A DNA stretch of 64,000 bases from Pygmaiobacter massiliensis (GTDB lineage: Bacteria > Bacillota > Clostridia > Oscillospirales > Ruminococcaceae), in contig JALFTI010000011.1 of assembly GCA_022778585.1 (NCBI GenBank), positions 39,409 through 103,408 of the forward strand, read 5' to 3'. This document shows positions 51,463 to 60,906 of this stretch, one piece after another. Positions within the stretch are counted from its first letter, which is position 1, and the number at the start of each line of letters is the position of its first letter. Under the pieces are notes generated by a model, which saw only the letters and a program-made list of their open reading frames with translations, was not told where the DNA came from and did not search any database. The position numbers and the translations under genes are program-made.

Positions 51463-52119
51463 ATGCAGGCAAAAACCAGGCGGTTTCAAAACTTTTTACA
51501 AAACAGAACCCTAAACCCCGGCGCGCTTTTTCAAAAAACGCCGCAGGGCTTTTTAAGCGCCCAGGACGAACAGGGCTTTTTGGTGGACCAAAAGCTTTTG
51601 GAAGCCTACCGGATGGGCCGGGTGCAAAGCGGCGCATTTGGATGCGGCTGGGTGGCCTGCTATAATGCCCTGCGGCTTTTGGGCAAAACCAAAAGCGCGG
51701 CGGTGGTAATCCGCCGGCTGGAACCCTGGTTTGTGCTGGGGGGCAAACGCGGCACCCACGCGGCCTTTGTGGCCCCGTTTTTTGGGGGCGAAGGCTGCAG
51801 GGTGCGCCTTTCGGTGGGGGTAAAGGCAGCGGCCAAAACGGCCTCTTTTGCCCCGGCCAACATTTTGTACTACCTGCGAAAGCCACCAAAAGGCGGACAT
51901 TTTGTGGCCTTTTGCCCCACCGGCCGGCAAAAAAACGGCCAGCCGGTGTTTCGGTTTTATAACGCGCAGTCGGCCCCAAACCTGCCGTGCCGGGCGCCGG
52001 CCGGTAAAAATGGCCGCTTTTTGTGCGCGGGCGGGCAAACAGGGGACGAGCGTACCCTAAACGAGCTTTTGGCGCAGGAAAAACCGGTGTTGGTGCTGGT
52101 TTACAGCCTTTGGCCTTAA
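51463..52119 (+). CDS. putative papain-like cysteine peptidase, hypothetical
   Basis: The 218-residue protein matches no family I can name securely. A segment GAFGCGWVACYNALRLLG (near residue 57) resembles the active-site cysteine helix of papain/C39-like peptidases. It is followed at the expected distance by GGHFVAFCPTG (near 143), a candidate catalytic histidine, and FRFYNAQSAP (near 163), a candidate Asn/Asp. No signal peptide or membrane helix is seen; the protein is very basic. AGAAAGGA precedes ATG 51463. It stands alone, not next to bacteriocin or ABC genes, so a double-glycine leader peptidase role is not supported. Confidence 0.6.
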   Translation: MQAKTRRFQNFLQNRTLNPGALFQKTPQGFLSAQDEQGFLVDQKLLEAYRMGRVQSGAFGCGWVACYNALRLLGKTKSAAVVIRRLEPWFVLGGKRGTHAAFVAPFFGGEGCRVRLSVGVKAAAKTASFAPANILYYLRKPPKGGHFVAFCPTGRQKNGQPVFRFYNAQSAPNLPCRAPAGKNGRFLCAGGQTGDERTLNELLAQEKPVLVLVYSLWP

Positions 52120-52464
52120 CGCCAAAACCGGTTTGCGGCAAAGCGTTGCGCAAAGGTTGGCTTTTTATATGGTTTTGCTGCGCAGGGCAAGGGCCTAAAA
52201 ACGGCCGGCAGCCCTGCAGGCGGCAATATACCAGCCATACGGCAGCCGCGGCGGCTTAGCCGGCGGGTGTTTTGCGCCGGGCTTTGCGGCATTTTGCATT
52301 AAGTTTTTGATCTGCAGGGCGGCACTGCCGCCCTGTGCTTTTGTGTGGCATAAAAATGCGCCAGGCTTGCCTTTTGGCTGCCGGTAAAAATAAAAGGTGC
52401 GGCCCAAAGCACAAACATGCAGGCTGCCGTTTTGTGAAAAAAGACCAAAACAGACCGGTTTTGT
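52120..52464. other. intergenic, no gene seen
   Basis: GC-rich spacer with frames on both strands but no ribosome sites or domains. Confidence 0.45.
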
Positions 52465-52493
52465 TTGCATGTATTCCGTCTATTTGGTATAAT
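52465..52493 (+). promoter_or_regulatory. sigma-A promoter of the EamA transporter gene
   Basis: TTGCAT (52465-52470), 17-bp spacer, TATAAT (52488-52493) with a TGG extension. Confidence 0.75.
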
Positions 52494-52674
52494 AACCGCA
52501 GAGCGGGTGTTATCCATTTCTTTCCCTGCCGGTTTTATCTCCCCATTTGGGCAGCTTGAAAACTATGGCAGAATAACGGCACAGCGGCTGTTATGCTGCG
52601 CGCAAGTTTGCGCGGCGCAGCAAACCATAAAAACAAAAAAGGCGCAAGGGCATTGCGCGAAAGGAAGGCAAGGT
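52494..52674 (+). ncRNA. structured 5' leader of the EamA gene, possible riboswitch
   Basis: The leader of about 175 nt contains an imperfect stem ATAACGGC / GGCTGTTAT (52571-52592). Downstream is a strong hairpin GCTGCGCGCAA / TTGCGCGGCGCAGC (52594-52620, one bulged G), then an A-rich stretch. No T-run follows, so control, if any, would be translational. I do not recognise a known riboswitch class; EamA/DMT genes are sometimes under guanidine or related leaders. Confidence 0.35.
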
Positions 52675-53607
52675 ATGGCGCAGCGGCACAGTTGGCTTTT
52701 GGGCGGTTTTCTGGCGGCTTTTGGCGGCGTGTGCTGGGGGGCCAGCAGCTGCATGGCCCAGTACCTGTTTGAACATACCCCTCTTACTGCCGAATGGCTG
52801 GTAAGTGTGCGCATGGTGGCAGCGGGGGCATTGCTTTTGGTAATGGGCTGTGTTACATGCGGGGCAAAAAATACCTTTTTGCTGTTTACAAGCAAGGGCG
52901 AATGGCCGCGTTTTTTGGCCTTTTCCCTTTTGGGCATGCTTTGGAGCCAGTACGGCTATTTCGGTGCCATCGAGCGGTCCAACGCGCCCACCGCCACCGT
53001 GCTGCAGGCCACATCGGCAGTGTTTGTGCTGGTGTTCAGCTGTGCCATGCTGCGCCGGCTGCCTGCCAAAATAGAAGCGGCAGCCATTGCAGCTTGTGTT
53101 GTGGGGGCCTGGCTTTTGTGTACCCATGGCGATTTTTCTGCCATGCACCTTTCTGCCGGCGCGTTGGGCTTTGGGCTTGCGGCAGCGGCAGGCGGCGCGC
53201 TGTATACGGTGCTTTCGGGCCCGCTTTTGGCGCGCCACAGTACCTGGTCGGTGGTGGGCGGCGCCATGCTTTTGGACGGCATGGTCATGTGCCTGTTAAA
53301 CCGGCCGTGGAATTTGGCGGTAAATTGGACCGTGCCGGCCCTTGTAAACCTTGCGGGGGTCATAGTAGTGGGTACGGCGGCCGCCTTTTCGCTTTACCTA
53401 AAAGGGGCCAGCCTGGCCGGGCCGGTGCTGGCTTCCATGATGGGCCGCACCGAACCGATCACCAGTATTCTGCTTTCGGCTGCAATGCTGGGCACCCGGT
53501 TTGAAATGGCCGATTATGTGGGCTTTGTGATGATTGTGGCTGCCGCGCTGACCGTTTCGGTAAGCAGTGCGCGCACACGAAACGCTAAGGTCAAAACCAA
53601 AACATAA
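52675..53607 (+). CDS. EamA/DMT family transporter
   Basis: The 310-residue protein has ten hydrophobic segments in two EamA repeats. The first holds LLGGFLAAFGGVCWGASSCMAQYLF and RMVAAGALLLVMG, the second LGFGLAAAAGGALYTVLSGPLL and FSLYLKGASLAGPVLASMMGRTEPITSILLSA, which has the family's typical GRTEPI motif. These proteins export or import amino acids and other small metabolites. The tail is lysine-rich and cytosolic. AAAGGAAGG precedes ATG 52675. A small alarmone synthetase gene begins 14 bp downstream. Confidence 0.93.
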   Translation: MAQRHSWLLGGFLAAFGGVCWGASSCMAQYLFEHTPLTAEWLVSVRMVAAGALLLVMGCVTCGAKNTFLLFTSKGEWPRFLAFSLLGMLWSQYGYFGAIERSNAPTATVLQATSAVFVLVFSCAMLRRLPAKIEAAAIAACVVGAWLLCTHGDFSAMHLSAGALGFGLAAAAGGALYTVLSGPLLARHSTWSVVGGAMLLDGMVMCLLNRPWNLAVNWTVPALVNLAGVIVVGTAAAFSLYLKGASLAGPVLASMMGRTEPITSILLSAAMLGTRFEMADYVGFVMIVAAALTVSVSSARTRNAKVKTKT

Positions 53608-53621
53608 GGAGGGCGGGCCAC

Positions 53622-54335
53622 ATGGCCCCAGGTTTAGAAATGAAGGAAACCGGCCGCATTTTTTTACCCCAGCAGGCTTTAGCATCAAAATCTTTCACCG
53701 CAAATATGATGAACAGCGCCTTGAGAACGCTGGAAGAACACGCGCTGCCTATGCGCAAGCTGATGGCCTACTACACCTGTGCTATGATGGAGGTAGAGAC
53801 CAAATTTAAGGTGCTGGACACCGAATTTTCTCTGCAGCACGACCGCAACCCCATTGTTACCATAAAAACCCGCTTAAAAAAGATGGACAGCATTGTGGAA
53901 AAGCTGGCCCGGCTGGGGCTGCCCATGACGGTGGACGCGGTGGAACAGAACCTTTCCGACATAGCAGGGGTGCGGGTGATCTGTTCGTTCCCAAACGATG
54001 TATATAAACTGGCCGAGGCCTTTTTGCAGCAGGACGACATACGCTTAGTGACCCGCAAGGATTATATTGCAAAGCCCAAGCCAAACGGCTACCGCAGTTT
54101 GCATTTAATTGTGGAGGTTCCCATTTTTCTGGAAAAGGAAAAACGGGTCATGCGGGTGGAAATTCAGCTGCGTACCATTGCCATGGACTGCTGGGCCACG
54201 CTGGAACACCAGCTAAAGTATAAAAAGCAGGTGCAAAACCCCGAACAGCTTACCCAGGAACTTAAAATTTGTGCCGATTTAAGTGCCGAGCTGGACGCGC
54301 GGATGGACGCGGTGCGCCGCCAGGTGCAGAAATAG
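53622..54335 (+). CDS. small alarmone synthetase, GTP pyrophosphokinase (RelP/RelQ-like)
   Basis: The 237-residue protein is a single (p)ppGpp synthetase domain without hydrolase or TGS regions, the size of small alarmone synthetases. Key motifs are TIKTRLKKMDSIVEKL, NLSDIAGVRVICSFPNDVYKL, DYIAKPKPNGYRSLHLIVEVP and VEIQLRTIAMDCWATLEHQLKYKK. It transfers pyrophosphate from ATP to GDP or GTP in stress. TAAGGAGGG precedes ATG 53622, 14 bp after the EamA gene, so the two share a transcript. RelP and RelQ types cannot be told apart by eye. Confidence 0.93.
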   Translation: MAPGLEMKETGRIFLPQQALASKSFTANMMNSALRTLEEHALPMRKLMAYYTCAMMEVETKFKVLDTEFSLQHDRNPIVTIKTRLKKMDSIVEKLARLGLPMTVDAVEQNLSDIAGVRVICSFPNDVYKLAEAFLQQDDIRLVTRKDYIAKPKPNGYRSLHLIVEVPIFLEKEKRVMRVEIQLRTIAMDCWATLEHQLKYKKQVQNPEQLTQELKICADLSAELDARMDAVRRQVQK

Positions 54336-54484
54336 CAGAATGTTTGATTTGGCGGCAAAAAAACAGTTGCTTTTGTAAAACAGTTGTGGTAAACTATTAT
54401 AGCAATCGCTTGAATTAGAGGTTGTGATGCTGTGTATGCCCACTTACATGCACTAATAATCAGAACCAGAAAGAGGTGAATGAC

Positions 54485-54688
54485 ATGAAGGAAGGTATCC
54501 ACCCGAAGTACGAGGAAGCCACCGTTACCTGCGCCTGCGGCGAGGTATTCAAGACCCGCTCCACCAAAAAGGAGATCCGTGTGGAGGTGTGCTCCAAGTG
54601 CCACCCTTTCTATACCGGCAAGCAGAAGCTGGTTGACACTGGCGGTCGTGTTGATCGTTTCAAAAAGCGTTTCAACATTACAGACTAA
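54485..54688 (+). CDS. rpmE: 50S ribosomal protein L31
   Basis: The 67-residue protein begins [27 protein letters not shown] and has the C+ zinc-binding form (TCACG and [13 protein letters not shown]). L31 bridges the ribosomal subunits. ATG 54485 follows AGAGGTG; a start at 54476 is less likely. An upstream TTGCTT-N17-TAAACT (54368-54396) could be its promoter. A strong terminator follows. The zinc-containing form is the one made in zinc-sufficient cells, of interest beside the Zn/Cd efflux and ZIP genes. Confidence 0.97.
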   Translation: MKEGIHPKYEEATVTCACGEVFKTRSTKKEIRVEVCSKCHPFYTGKQKLVDTGGRVDRFKKRFNITD

Positions 54689-54701
54689 GCAGAAAAAGCG
54701 G

Positions 54702-54738
54702 CAGCGCGGTTATGTTTATAACCGCGCTGTGTTTTTTA
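54702..54738 (+). terminator. terminator of rpmE
   Basis: CAGCGCGGTTAT / ATAACCGCGCTG with loop GTTT, followed by T-run. Confidence 0.9.
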
Positions 54739-54791
54739 GCGGGCAAACCGGGCCCAGCCCGGCGGTTTCAATGGCCGGAAAGGAGAGCCGT

Positions 54792-55412
54792 ATGGAAGGG
54801 TATATCACCGTGCAGGGCACAGCATGTGCCACGCTGGTGGAAAAAAAGTCGGAATTTATTGCCAATCTTTCCTTTGCCGACACCGAAGAAAAGGCGCTGG
54901 AATTTTTGGATAAGGTGCGCAGCCAGCACCGCACCGCCCGCCACAATGTGTATGCCTACTGCCTGCAGGGGCAAAACCGGGTGCGCTATTCCGACGACGG
55001 CGAACCGGCCAAAACGGCGGGGCTTCCGGTGCTGGAAGTCATTCAGCATGCAAACCTCACCGATGTGGTGGTGGTGGTTACCCGGTATTTTGGGGGCATT
55101 TTGCTGGGTACCGGGGGGCTTGTGCGGGCCTACACCCAGGCAGCGCAGCTTGCGGTGCAGCAGGCAAAGCTTGTCTGCGTGCGGCCGGTGGTAAATGTGC
55201 AGGCCGCGGTGGAATACCCGCTTTACCAGCGGGCGGCGCGGCTGTTTGAGGAGGCCGGCGCCCGCGTTACCGACACCGTTTTTGGGGCCGATGTAACCAT
55301 TTGCGCCACCTTGCCTTTTGGCGCCGAACAGGGGCTGCTTTTGGCGCTGAGCGAACTTTGCCGCGGCCAGGAGAAGGTGCAGGTGAGCCCGGTATACCAC
55401 GCGCCGTTTTAA
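54792..55412 (+). CDS. YigZ/IMPACT family protein
   Basis: The 206-residue protein has the N-terminal UPF0029/IMPACT domain (KKSEFIANLSFADTEEKALEFL, HNVYAYCLQGQNRVRYSDDGEPAKTAGLPVLEVI, VVVVTRYFGGILLGTGGLVRAYTQAA) and a C-terminal DUF1949 ferredoxin-like domain (AAVEYPLYQRAARLFEEAGARV). Homologs bind nucleic acid and are linked to translation or peptidase-like functions; the role in bacteria is unsettled. AAAGGAGAG precedes ATG 54792, downstream of the rpmE terminator. Confidence 0.95.
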   Translation: MEGYITVQGTACATLVEKKSEFIANLSFADTEEKALEFLDKVRSQHRTARHNVYAYCLQGQNRVRYSDDGEPAKTAGLPVLEVIQHANLTDVVVVVTRYFGGILLGTGGLVRAYTQAAQLAVQQAKLVCVRPVVNVQAAVEYPLYQRAARLFEEAGARVTDTVFGADVTICATLPFGAEQGLLLALSELCRGQEKVQVSPVYHAPF

Positions 55413-55441
55413 TTTTTGCCGCAAATTGAAAAAAGCCAAAG

Positions 55442-55495
55442 GGGCGTTTTGGGTGGTGTTGGAATAAACGCCCAAAAAACGCCGCTTTTTTTTGT
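55442..55495 (+). terminator. terminator of the yigZ-like gene
   Basis: GGGCGTTTTGGG pairs imperfectly with CCCAAAAAACGCC around a 20-nt loop; followed by T8. Confidence 0.6.
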
Positions 55496-55628
55496 GCTTT
55501 TTTGCATAAATAGAAAAAATGAAAAAACAAAAAGGGTTTTTGCCCGCTGTGTCGTATATTGTATATGACTTTGTTTTTTCCTTTTTTGGCAAAAAATGGC
55601 GGTCTCATTTGGCAGGAGGTGGTCTTGT

Positions 55629-56627
55629 ATGACCGTGCGCCAGCAAACCGAGCAGATCGAGAAGATGACCTTTTCCTGTTATGCGGCACTCAGCGAAAAA
55701 AGCCGCGGCAGGGCGAAAGAGGAACCACCCTGCCCTTTGCGCACCTGCTACCAGCGGGACCGGGACCGCATTATCCACTGCAAAAGCTTTCGCCGGCTTA
55801 AGCAGAAAACCCAGGTGTTTCTCTCGCCGGAAGGGGACCATTACCGCACCCGGCTCACCCACACGCTGGAGGTCAGCCAGATTGCCCGCACCATCAGCCG
55901 CAGCCTGCGGCTGAATGAGGACTTGACCGAGGCCATTGCGCTGGGGCATGATTTGGGGCACACGCCGTTTGGCCACGCGGGCGAGCGGGCGCTGGCGTCG
56001 CTTTGCCCGGGCGGTTTTGCCCATTACCAGCAAAGCGTGCGGGTGTGCCAAAAACTGGAAAAATACCCCCGCGGGCTAAACCTTACCTGGGAGGTGCTCA
56101 ACGGCATTTTGTGCCACACCAAAGGTGAGGAGGCCGCCACGCTGGAAGGGCAGGTGGTCAAGTATGCCGACCGCATTGCCTATATCAACCACGATATTGA
56201 GGACGCGGTAACCGCCGGGGTGCTTTCTCCCGAACAGCTGCCCAAAGAGGCGGTGCGGGTTTTGGGCGCCACCAAAAGCCAGCGTATTACCACTTTAATT
56301 ACCTCGCTGGTGGAAAATAGCGCCGAAAGCCTTGCCATGGCGCCGGAGGTTTTTGCCCAGTACCAGGCGCTGCACCAGTTCATGTACGACACCGTGTATG
56401 TGGATAAACAGGCCAAGCGGGAAGAGAAAAAGGTGGAAAAGCTGATCGGCGAACTGTACGGGTATTTTATAAAAAAGCCCCAGCAGATGCCCAGCCAATA
56501 CCAGGCCATTGCAGAGGAAGAAGGGGTGGAGCGTGCCGTTACCGACTATATTTCCGGCATGAGCGACGAGTTTGCCACCCGCATGTTTGAAAATTTGTTT
56601 GTGCCCAAAGGCTGGAGCATTTACTGA
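55629..56627 (+). CDS. deoxyguanosinetriphosphate triphosphohydrolase-like HD protein
   Basis: The 332-residue protein is an HD-domain dNTPase. The metal site is formed by RLTHTLEVSQIARTI (His near 82), ALGHDLGHTPFGHAGE (HD near 112) and KYADRIAYINHDIEDAV (Asp near 186). It hydrolyses dGTP or other dNTPs to deoxynucleoside and triphosphate. ATG 55629 was chosen for its AGGAGGTGG ribosome site; 55596 lacks one. It precedes dnaG by 57 bp on the same strand, the usual dgt-dnaG-rpoD order in Clostridia. Confidence 0.94.
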   Translation: MTVRQQTEQIEKMTFSCYAALSEKSRGRAKEEPPCPLRTCYQRDRDRIIHCKSFRRLKQKTQVFLSPEGDHYRTRLTHTLEVSQIARTISRSLRLNEDLTEAIALGHDLGHTPFGHAGERALASLCPGGFAHYQQSVRVCQKLEKYPRGLNLTWEVLNGILCHTKGEEAATLEGQVVKYADRIAYINHDIEDAVTAGVLSPEQLPKEAVRVLGATKSQRITTLITSLVENSAESLAMAPEVFAQYQALHQFMYDTVYVDKQAKREEKKVEKLIGELYGYFIKKPQQMPSQYQAIAEEEGVERAVTDYISGMSDEFATRMFENLFVPKGWSIY

Positions 56628-56684
56628 CCCTTGGCCAGTATACCAGACAAGGCGGCCCGAAAATGCACAAAAGGAGGGGAAAGG

Positions 56685-58454
56685 GTGATCAGCCAGGACT
56701 ATTTGCAGGAACTTGCCCAGCGCACCGACCTGGTGGAACTGGTCTCCGGCTATGTAAAGCTGCGCCACCGCGGGCGCACCTACACCGGCCTATGCCCGTT
56801 CCACAGCGAAAAAACCCCCTCGTTTGTGGTTTACCCGGAAAACCAAAGCTTTTACTGTTTTGGCTGCGGTGTGGGCGGCGACGCCATCACCTTTGTAAAA
56901 AAAATACAGAATGTGGATTACCTGGAGGCGGTAAAAACCCTTGCGGCCCGGGCGGGCATGCCGCTGCCGGAGGAAAAGGACGACACAAGCCGGCTGAAAA
57001 GCCGCATTCTTGCTATGAATAAGGACGCGGCGCGGTTTTACTGCGCCCAGCTGAACACTCCCGAGGGCATGCAGGCCCGCGGTTATCTGCGGGCAAGGGC
57101 CCTGCAGGACGCCACCATCCGCCGGTTTGGGCTGGGGTATTCGCCGGCAGGCTTTCACACCACCAGCGACTATTTGCAAAAAAAGGGGTATACCCAACAG
57201 GAAATGTTGGCCGGCGGCATGATTCGCCAAAGCCAGAAGGGCGGCTATTTCGACTTTTTCCGCGGCCGGGTCATGTTTCCCATCATCGACCTGCGGGGCA
57301 ATGTTATTGCGTTTGGCGGCCGGCGCATGGGCGAGGAAGGCGGGCCCAAATACCTCAACAGCGGCGACACGCCGGTTTTTAAAAAAAGCCGCAATATGTT
57401 TGCCCTTAACCTGGCCAAGCGCTCCAAATCCCGCCGGTATATCCTGTGCGAAGGCTATATGGACGCCATAGCGCTGCACCAGGCCGGGTTCGACACGGCG
57501 GTGGCCCCCCTGGGCACCGCCTTTACCCCCGAACAGGCCCGCCTGCTTAGCACCTATGCGGACGAGCTGGTTTTAAGCTATGACAGCGACGAGGCCGGCC
57601 AAAAAGCCACCCGCCGTGCCATTGCCATTTTGGAGCAGGAGTCCATTAAGGTTTCGGTGCTGGGCATTACCGGCGCAAAGGACCCGGACGAATTTTTAAA
57701 AAAATATGGCGCCGAGCGGTTTTCCATGCTGCTGGACGGCTGCAGCAACGCCATTGAATACGAACTTTCCCGCGCAAAGGCAAAGTATGACCTTGCAACA
57801 GCGGACGGCCGGCTTTCCTATGTGCGGGAAGCCATTGGGGTGCTGTGCGGGCGCTGCACCCCCACCGAGCGGGATGTGTATATCGGCCGCCTTTCCCAGG
57901 AAACCGACATCTCCCGCCAGGCGCTTTCCAGTCAGCTGCAGTCGGCTTTGCGCCAGCTTAACCGCCGGGACGAGCGAAAGCGCCAGCAGCAGCTTTTAAG
58001 CGAAGGCTCGGTGGGGCGGGTGAAGGTGCCGTACAGCCAGGGCGGCCAAAAGGCCATGGGGGTGGCCTTTGCCGAACAGCAGCTTATGGCTGCGGCCATA
58101 AAAAAGCCCGAATTTTTGCCCTATATTTTAAAAAAGCTATCTGCCCAGCAGCTGCTTTCCCAGCAGATAGCGCAAATTTATACCGCTGTTGGCCAGCTTT
58201 ATGAGCAGGGGCAGTATGTGGATTTTTCCGCCCTTTCCCAGTGCCTGACCGACGAGACAAGAACGCTGCTTTCCCGCATTTTGGCCCAAAATTATGATGT
58301 GGCCTTTACCCAGCGGGATGTAGATTTTTACCTGGACAAAATTGCCCAAAGCGTGCCCCGTTCCAGCCAGGCTGGCAAAATGAGCGAGGCGGAGCTGAGC
58401 GACTATCTGGACAAACTGAAACAAAAAAAGCTGAAGGGGAATCACAATGGCTGA
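56685..58454 (+). CDS. dnaG: DNA primase
   Basis: The 589-residue primase has the N-terminal CHC2 zinc finger ([34 protein letters not shown]), then the catalytic core and TOPRIM fold ([15 protein letters not shown], then [17 protein letters not shown] with the metal-binding Asp). The C-terminal helicase-binding region (from about 430) is shortened and Gln-rich. It makes RNA primers for Okazaki fragments. GTG 56685 is the start, with AAGGAGGGG upstream. It overlaps rpoD by 8 bp, coupling translation. Confidence 0.96.
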   Translation: MISQDYLQELAQRTDLVELVSGYVKLRHRGRTYTGLCPFHSEKTPSFVVYPENQSFYCFGCGVGGDAITFVKKIQNVDYLEAVKTLAARAGMPLPEEKDDTSRLKSRILAMNKDAARFYCAQLNTPEGMQARGYLRARALQDATIRRFGLGYSPAGFHTTSDYLQKKGYTQQEMLAGGMIRQSQKGGYFDFFRGRVMFPIIDLRGNVIAFGGRRMGEEGGPKYLNSGDTPVFKKSRNMFALNLAKRSKSRRYILCEGYMDAIALHQAGFDTAVAPLGTAFTPEQARLLSTYADELVLSYDSDEAGQKATRRAIAILEQESIKVSVLGITGAKDPDEFLKKYGAERFSMLLDGCSNAIEYELSRAKAKYDLATADGRLSYVREAIGVLCGRCTPTERDVYIGRLSQETDISRQALSSQLQSALRQLNRRDERKRQQQLLSEGSVGRVKVPYSQGGQKAMGVAFAEQQLMAAAIKKPEFLPYILKKLSAQQLLSQQIAQIYTAVGQLYEQGQYVDFSALSQCLTDETRTLLSRILAQNYDVAFTQRDVDFYLDKIAQSVPRSSQAGKMSEAELSDYLDKLKQKKLKGNHNG

Positions 58455-59625
58455 AAAGAAAAACGCACTGAAAGAACTGTTGGAGAACGGCAAGCGCAAC
58501 GGCAAGGTCACCACGAAGGAGATCAGCGATGTGCTGGAAGAGATCGGCTTTGAGGCGGTCGACCAGGTGGACAAGATCTACGAAATGCTGGAAGGACATA
58601 ATATCGAGGTAGTGGACGAGCCCGACCCGGATGTGGAGGAGTTCAAGCTTACCGAAGAGAACGCCGACCAGTTTGAAGGGGCGCTGGCGGCGGAAGGTGT
58701 CGCCATTGACGACCCGGTCAAGGTTTACCTGAAGGAGATTGGCCGTGTGCCGCTTTTGTCCACCGAAGAGGAGGTGGAACTGGCCGAGCGTATTTTGAAG
58801 GGCGCGGCCGCGGCCGAGCAGCTTTTAAAGGATGAACAGGACCCCGCATTCGCTTTGTCGGACGAAGGAAAACAGGAGGCCGAAAAGGCGGTGCGCCAGG
58901 GCGAAGCGGCCAAGCAGCGGCTGGCCGAAGCCAACCTGCGGCTGGTGGTTTCCATTGCCAAGCGGTATGTGGGCCGCGGCATGCAGTTTTTGGACCTGAT
59001 TCAGGAGGGCAACCTGGGCCTGATTAAGGCGGTGGAAAAGTTTGACCACACCAAGGGCTTTAAATTTTCCACCTATGCCACCTGGTGGATCCGCCAGGCC
59101 ATTACCCGCGCCATTGCGGACCAGGCCCGTACCATCCGCATTCCGGTGCACATGGTGGAAACCATCAATAAGGTAAAAAAGGTGTCCAGCCAGCTTTTGC
59201 ACCGCAATGGTCACGAGCCCACCGCCGAGGAAATTGCCGACGAACTGGAAATGCCGGTGGATAAGGTGCGCGAGATTATGCGGGTAGCGCAGGAGCCGGT
59301 CAGCCTGGAAACCCCCATCGGCGAGGAGGAGGACAGCCACCTGGGCGACTTCATTCCCGACGAGGACGCCCCCGTTCCCGCCGAAGCCGCCAGCCATACC
59401 CTGCTCAAAGAGCAGCTGTCCGGCGTGCTGAAAACCCTTACCCCGCGGGAAGAGAAGGTTCTGCGGCTGCGGTTTGGCCTGGAGGACGGCCGTCCCCGCA
59501 CGCTGGAAGAGGTGGGCAAAGAGTTTAATGTAACCCGTGAACGCATTCGCCAGATTGAAGCGAAGGCACTGCGCAAGCTGCGCCACCCCAGCCGCAGCAA
59601 AAAACTGCGGGACTTTTTGGACTGA
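58447..59625 (+). CDS. rpoD: RNA polymerase primary sigma factor
   Basis: The 392-residue sigma-70 factor has a short region 1.1 ([24 protein letters not shown]), region 1.2, region 2 with the highly conserved [33 protein letters not shown] and [16 protein letters not shown] (-10 recognition), region 3, and region 4 with [22 protein letters not shown] (-35 recognition). This is the housekeeping sigma that reads the TTGACA/TATAAT promoters seen in the window. It follows dnaG with an 8-bp overlap. A terminator lies about 45 bp downstream. Confidence 0.98.
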   Translation: MAEKKNALKELLENGKRNGKVTTKEISDVLEEIGFEAVDQVDKIYEMLEGHNIEVVDEPDPDVEEFKLTEENADQFEGALAAEGVAIDDPVKVYLKEIGRVPLLSTEEEVELAERILKGAAAAEQLLKDEQDPAFALSDEGKQEAEKAVRQGEAAKQRLAEANLRLVVSIAKRYVGRGMQFLDLIQEGNLGLIKAVEKFDHTKGFKFSTYATWWIRQAITRAIADQARTIRIPVHMVETINKVKKVSSQLLHRNGHEPTAEEIADELEMPVDKVREIMRVAQEPVSLETPIGEEEDSHLGDFIPDEDAPVPAEAASHTLLKEQLSGVLKTLTPREEKVLRLRFGLEDGRPRTLEEVGKEFNVTRERIRQIEAKALRKLRHPSRSKKLRDFLD

Positions 59626-60252
59626 GAGCTTTAAAAAAAGCGCCCAGCCAGCCTACATACCAAAGCCTTATAAAAACCGGGCAGGCTGCCAAAAGGCGCC
59701 CGCCCGGTTTTTTGGCAGTACGGCTGAAAAAAGCGCGGCATAGCAGGGGGCAAGGCCCAAAAAGAAAAGTGCTCTGCCGCATTTTTTATAAAAGCAGCCT
59801 GCGAGGAAAAGCCAGCGCCAAAACCCTGCGCCAAGGCGGGCGTTTTTAATGGAAAGGGCAAAAGCTGAAAGGGGAAAAGCAAAATAGCCCCTGCGCTTGC
59901 GAAAAAGGCAAACACTGCTTTCGCAGCCGGGCGTTTTTGGCAGATGTATCTGCTTTGAAAAGGTTTTTGGCCGAAAGCCGCTGCGCGCTGCGGCTTTTGC
60001 GGCTGCTGCGCTAAAAATGTTTGTATAAGCCTTTTGTTTGCGAACCGGCATAAAACGGCAAAAAAACAAGGCGCTTTTTGATAAAAAGGGCAGGGGCTTT
60101 GCGCGTTTTGTGCGGCAAAAAATAAAAAGGGGCATATCATGGAGAGAAAATTTCCAAAACCGGCGCGCAAAACCGTCTTTTTAAGTGGGCTTTTGCCCAA
60201 GATGGGCAGGTCTAAGCTTTTGGGGTAAAATGTGCGGCAAGGGGAGAAGGGT
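59626..60252. other. intergenic, no supported gene after the rpoD terminator
   Basis: Minus-strand frames of up to 212 codons cross the terminator and translate to phenylalanine- and alanine-rich low-complexity sequence without domains. CATATCATG near 60138 starts no useful frame. Nothing else is supported. Confidence 0.5.
59671..59715 (+). terminator. terminator of the dgt-like/dnaG/rpoD unit
   Basis: AAAAACCGGGCAGG pairs with CCCGCCCGGTTTTT around a loop containing GGCTGCC, followed by T-run. Confidence 0.75.
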
Positions 60253-60906
60253 ATGGGCGAACCAAACAAAAAACAGCTGCGCTTTGCCAGAAAGCTGCTT
60301 TGCGGGGTGTTTTTGGCGGTTTTGGCGGGCTTATTTGGCTATTGGTGGTATGCCGGAGGCGGCGAAACCTGCGCCGGCAGGTACAGCGCAGCGGTAAGCG
60401 TCGTGCTGTTTGGGGCAGTTGGGCTTCGGTTCCTTGCAGGTTGGACCGAAAGCTGGTTTGTGCCGCAAAGCCCGCTGCAGCCTTTGCCAAAACAGGAAAG
60501 GCGCACCGGCCTTTGGGTGTTTTTTTGCTTTTTGTTGGCCGATATTGCCATGCTTGTGCTGGTATACCTTCTGCGGCAAGCAGCCGGCAGCCAGGACAGC
60601 TTTTTGCAGGGCCTTTACGACTTTTTAAGCGAGCTTGCGCAGGAAAAAAACGCTCCCCTGCGCGCACAGTTGGAAAACGGCCATAAACAGCCAATGCTTT
60701 TGGCGCAAAAGCTGCTTTTTAAAAATGTAAACTGGGGCAAATTAAAACTCCAGCTAACCCCGGCCACCGCGTTGCAGATGGTGGGGTATCTGTCCACCGG
60801 GCTTATACAGGAAAAGGCACACCAGCCGCCGGAACAAATTTTAAAACAGCTGTCCCAAATGTTTTCGCTTTTGCGTTTGGCATTTTATCGGGAGGAATAT
60901 TTATGA
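60253..60906 (+). CDS. hypothetical membrane protein of an ABC-2 transporter operon
   Basis: The 217-residue protein has four or more hydrophobic segments (LLCGVFLAVLAGLFGYWWYA, YSAAVSVVLFGAVGLRFLAG, VFFCFLLADIAMLVLVYLL) and a soluble amphipathic end. It matches no family I can name. Many ABC-2 operons begin with a TetR-like regulator or accessory protein; this one has no DNA-binding motif. GGGGAGAAGG precedes ATG 60253. It overlaps the ATPase start by 4 bp (ATGA), which argues for coupled translation and a shared function. Confidence 0.7.
   Translation: MGEPNKKQLRFARKLLCGVFLAVLAGLFGYWWYAGGGETCAGRYSAAVSVVLFGAVGLRFLAGWTESWFVPQSPLQPLPKQERRTGLWVFFCFLLADIAMLVLVYLLRQAAGSQDSFLQGLYDFLSELAQEKNAPLRAQLENGHKQPMLLAQKLLFKNVNWGKLKLQLTPATALQMVGYLSTGLIQEKAHQPPEQILKQLSQMFSLLRLAFYREEYL

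Noticed and set aside
59631..60269. 212- and 155-codon minus-strand frames between rpoD and the ABC operon
   Set aside because: They run through the rpoD terminator and translate to low-complexity sequence.
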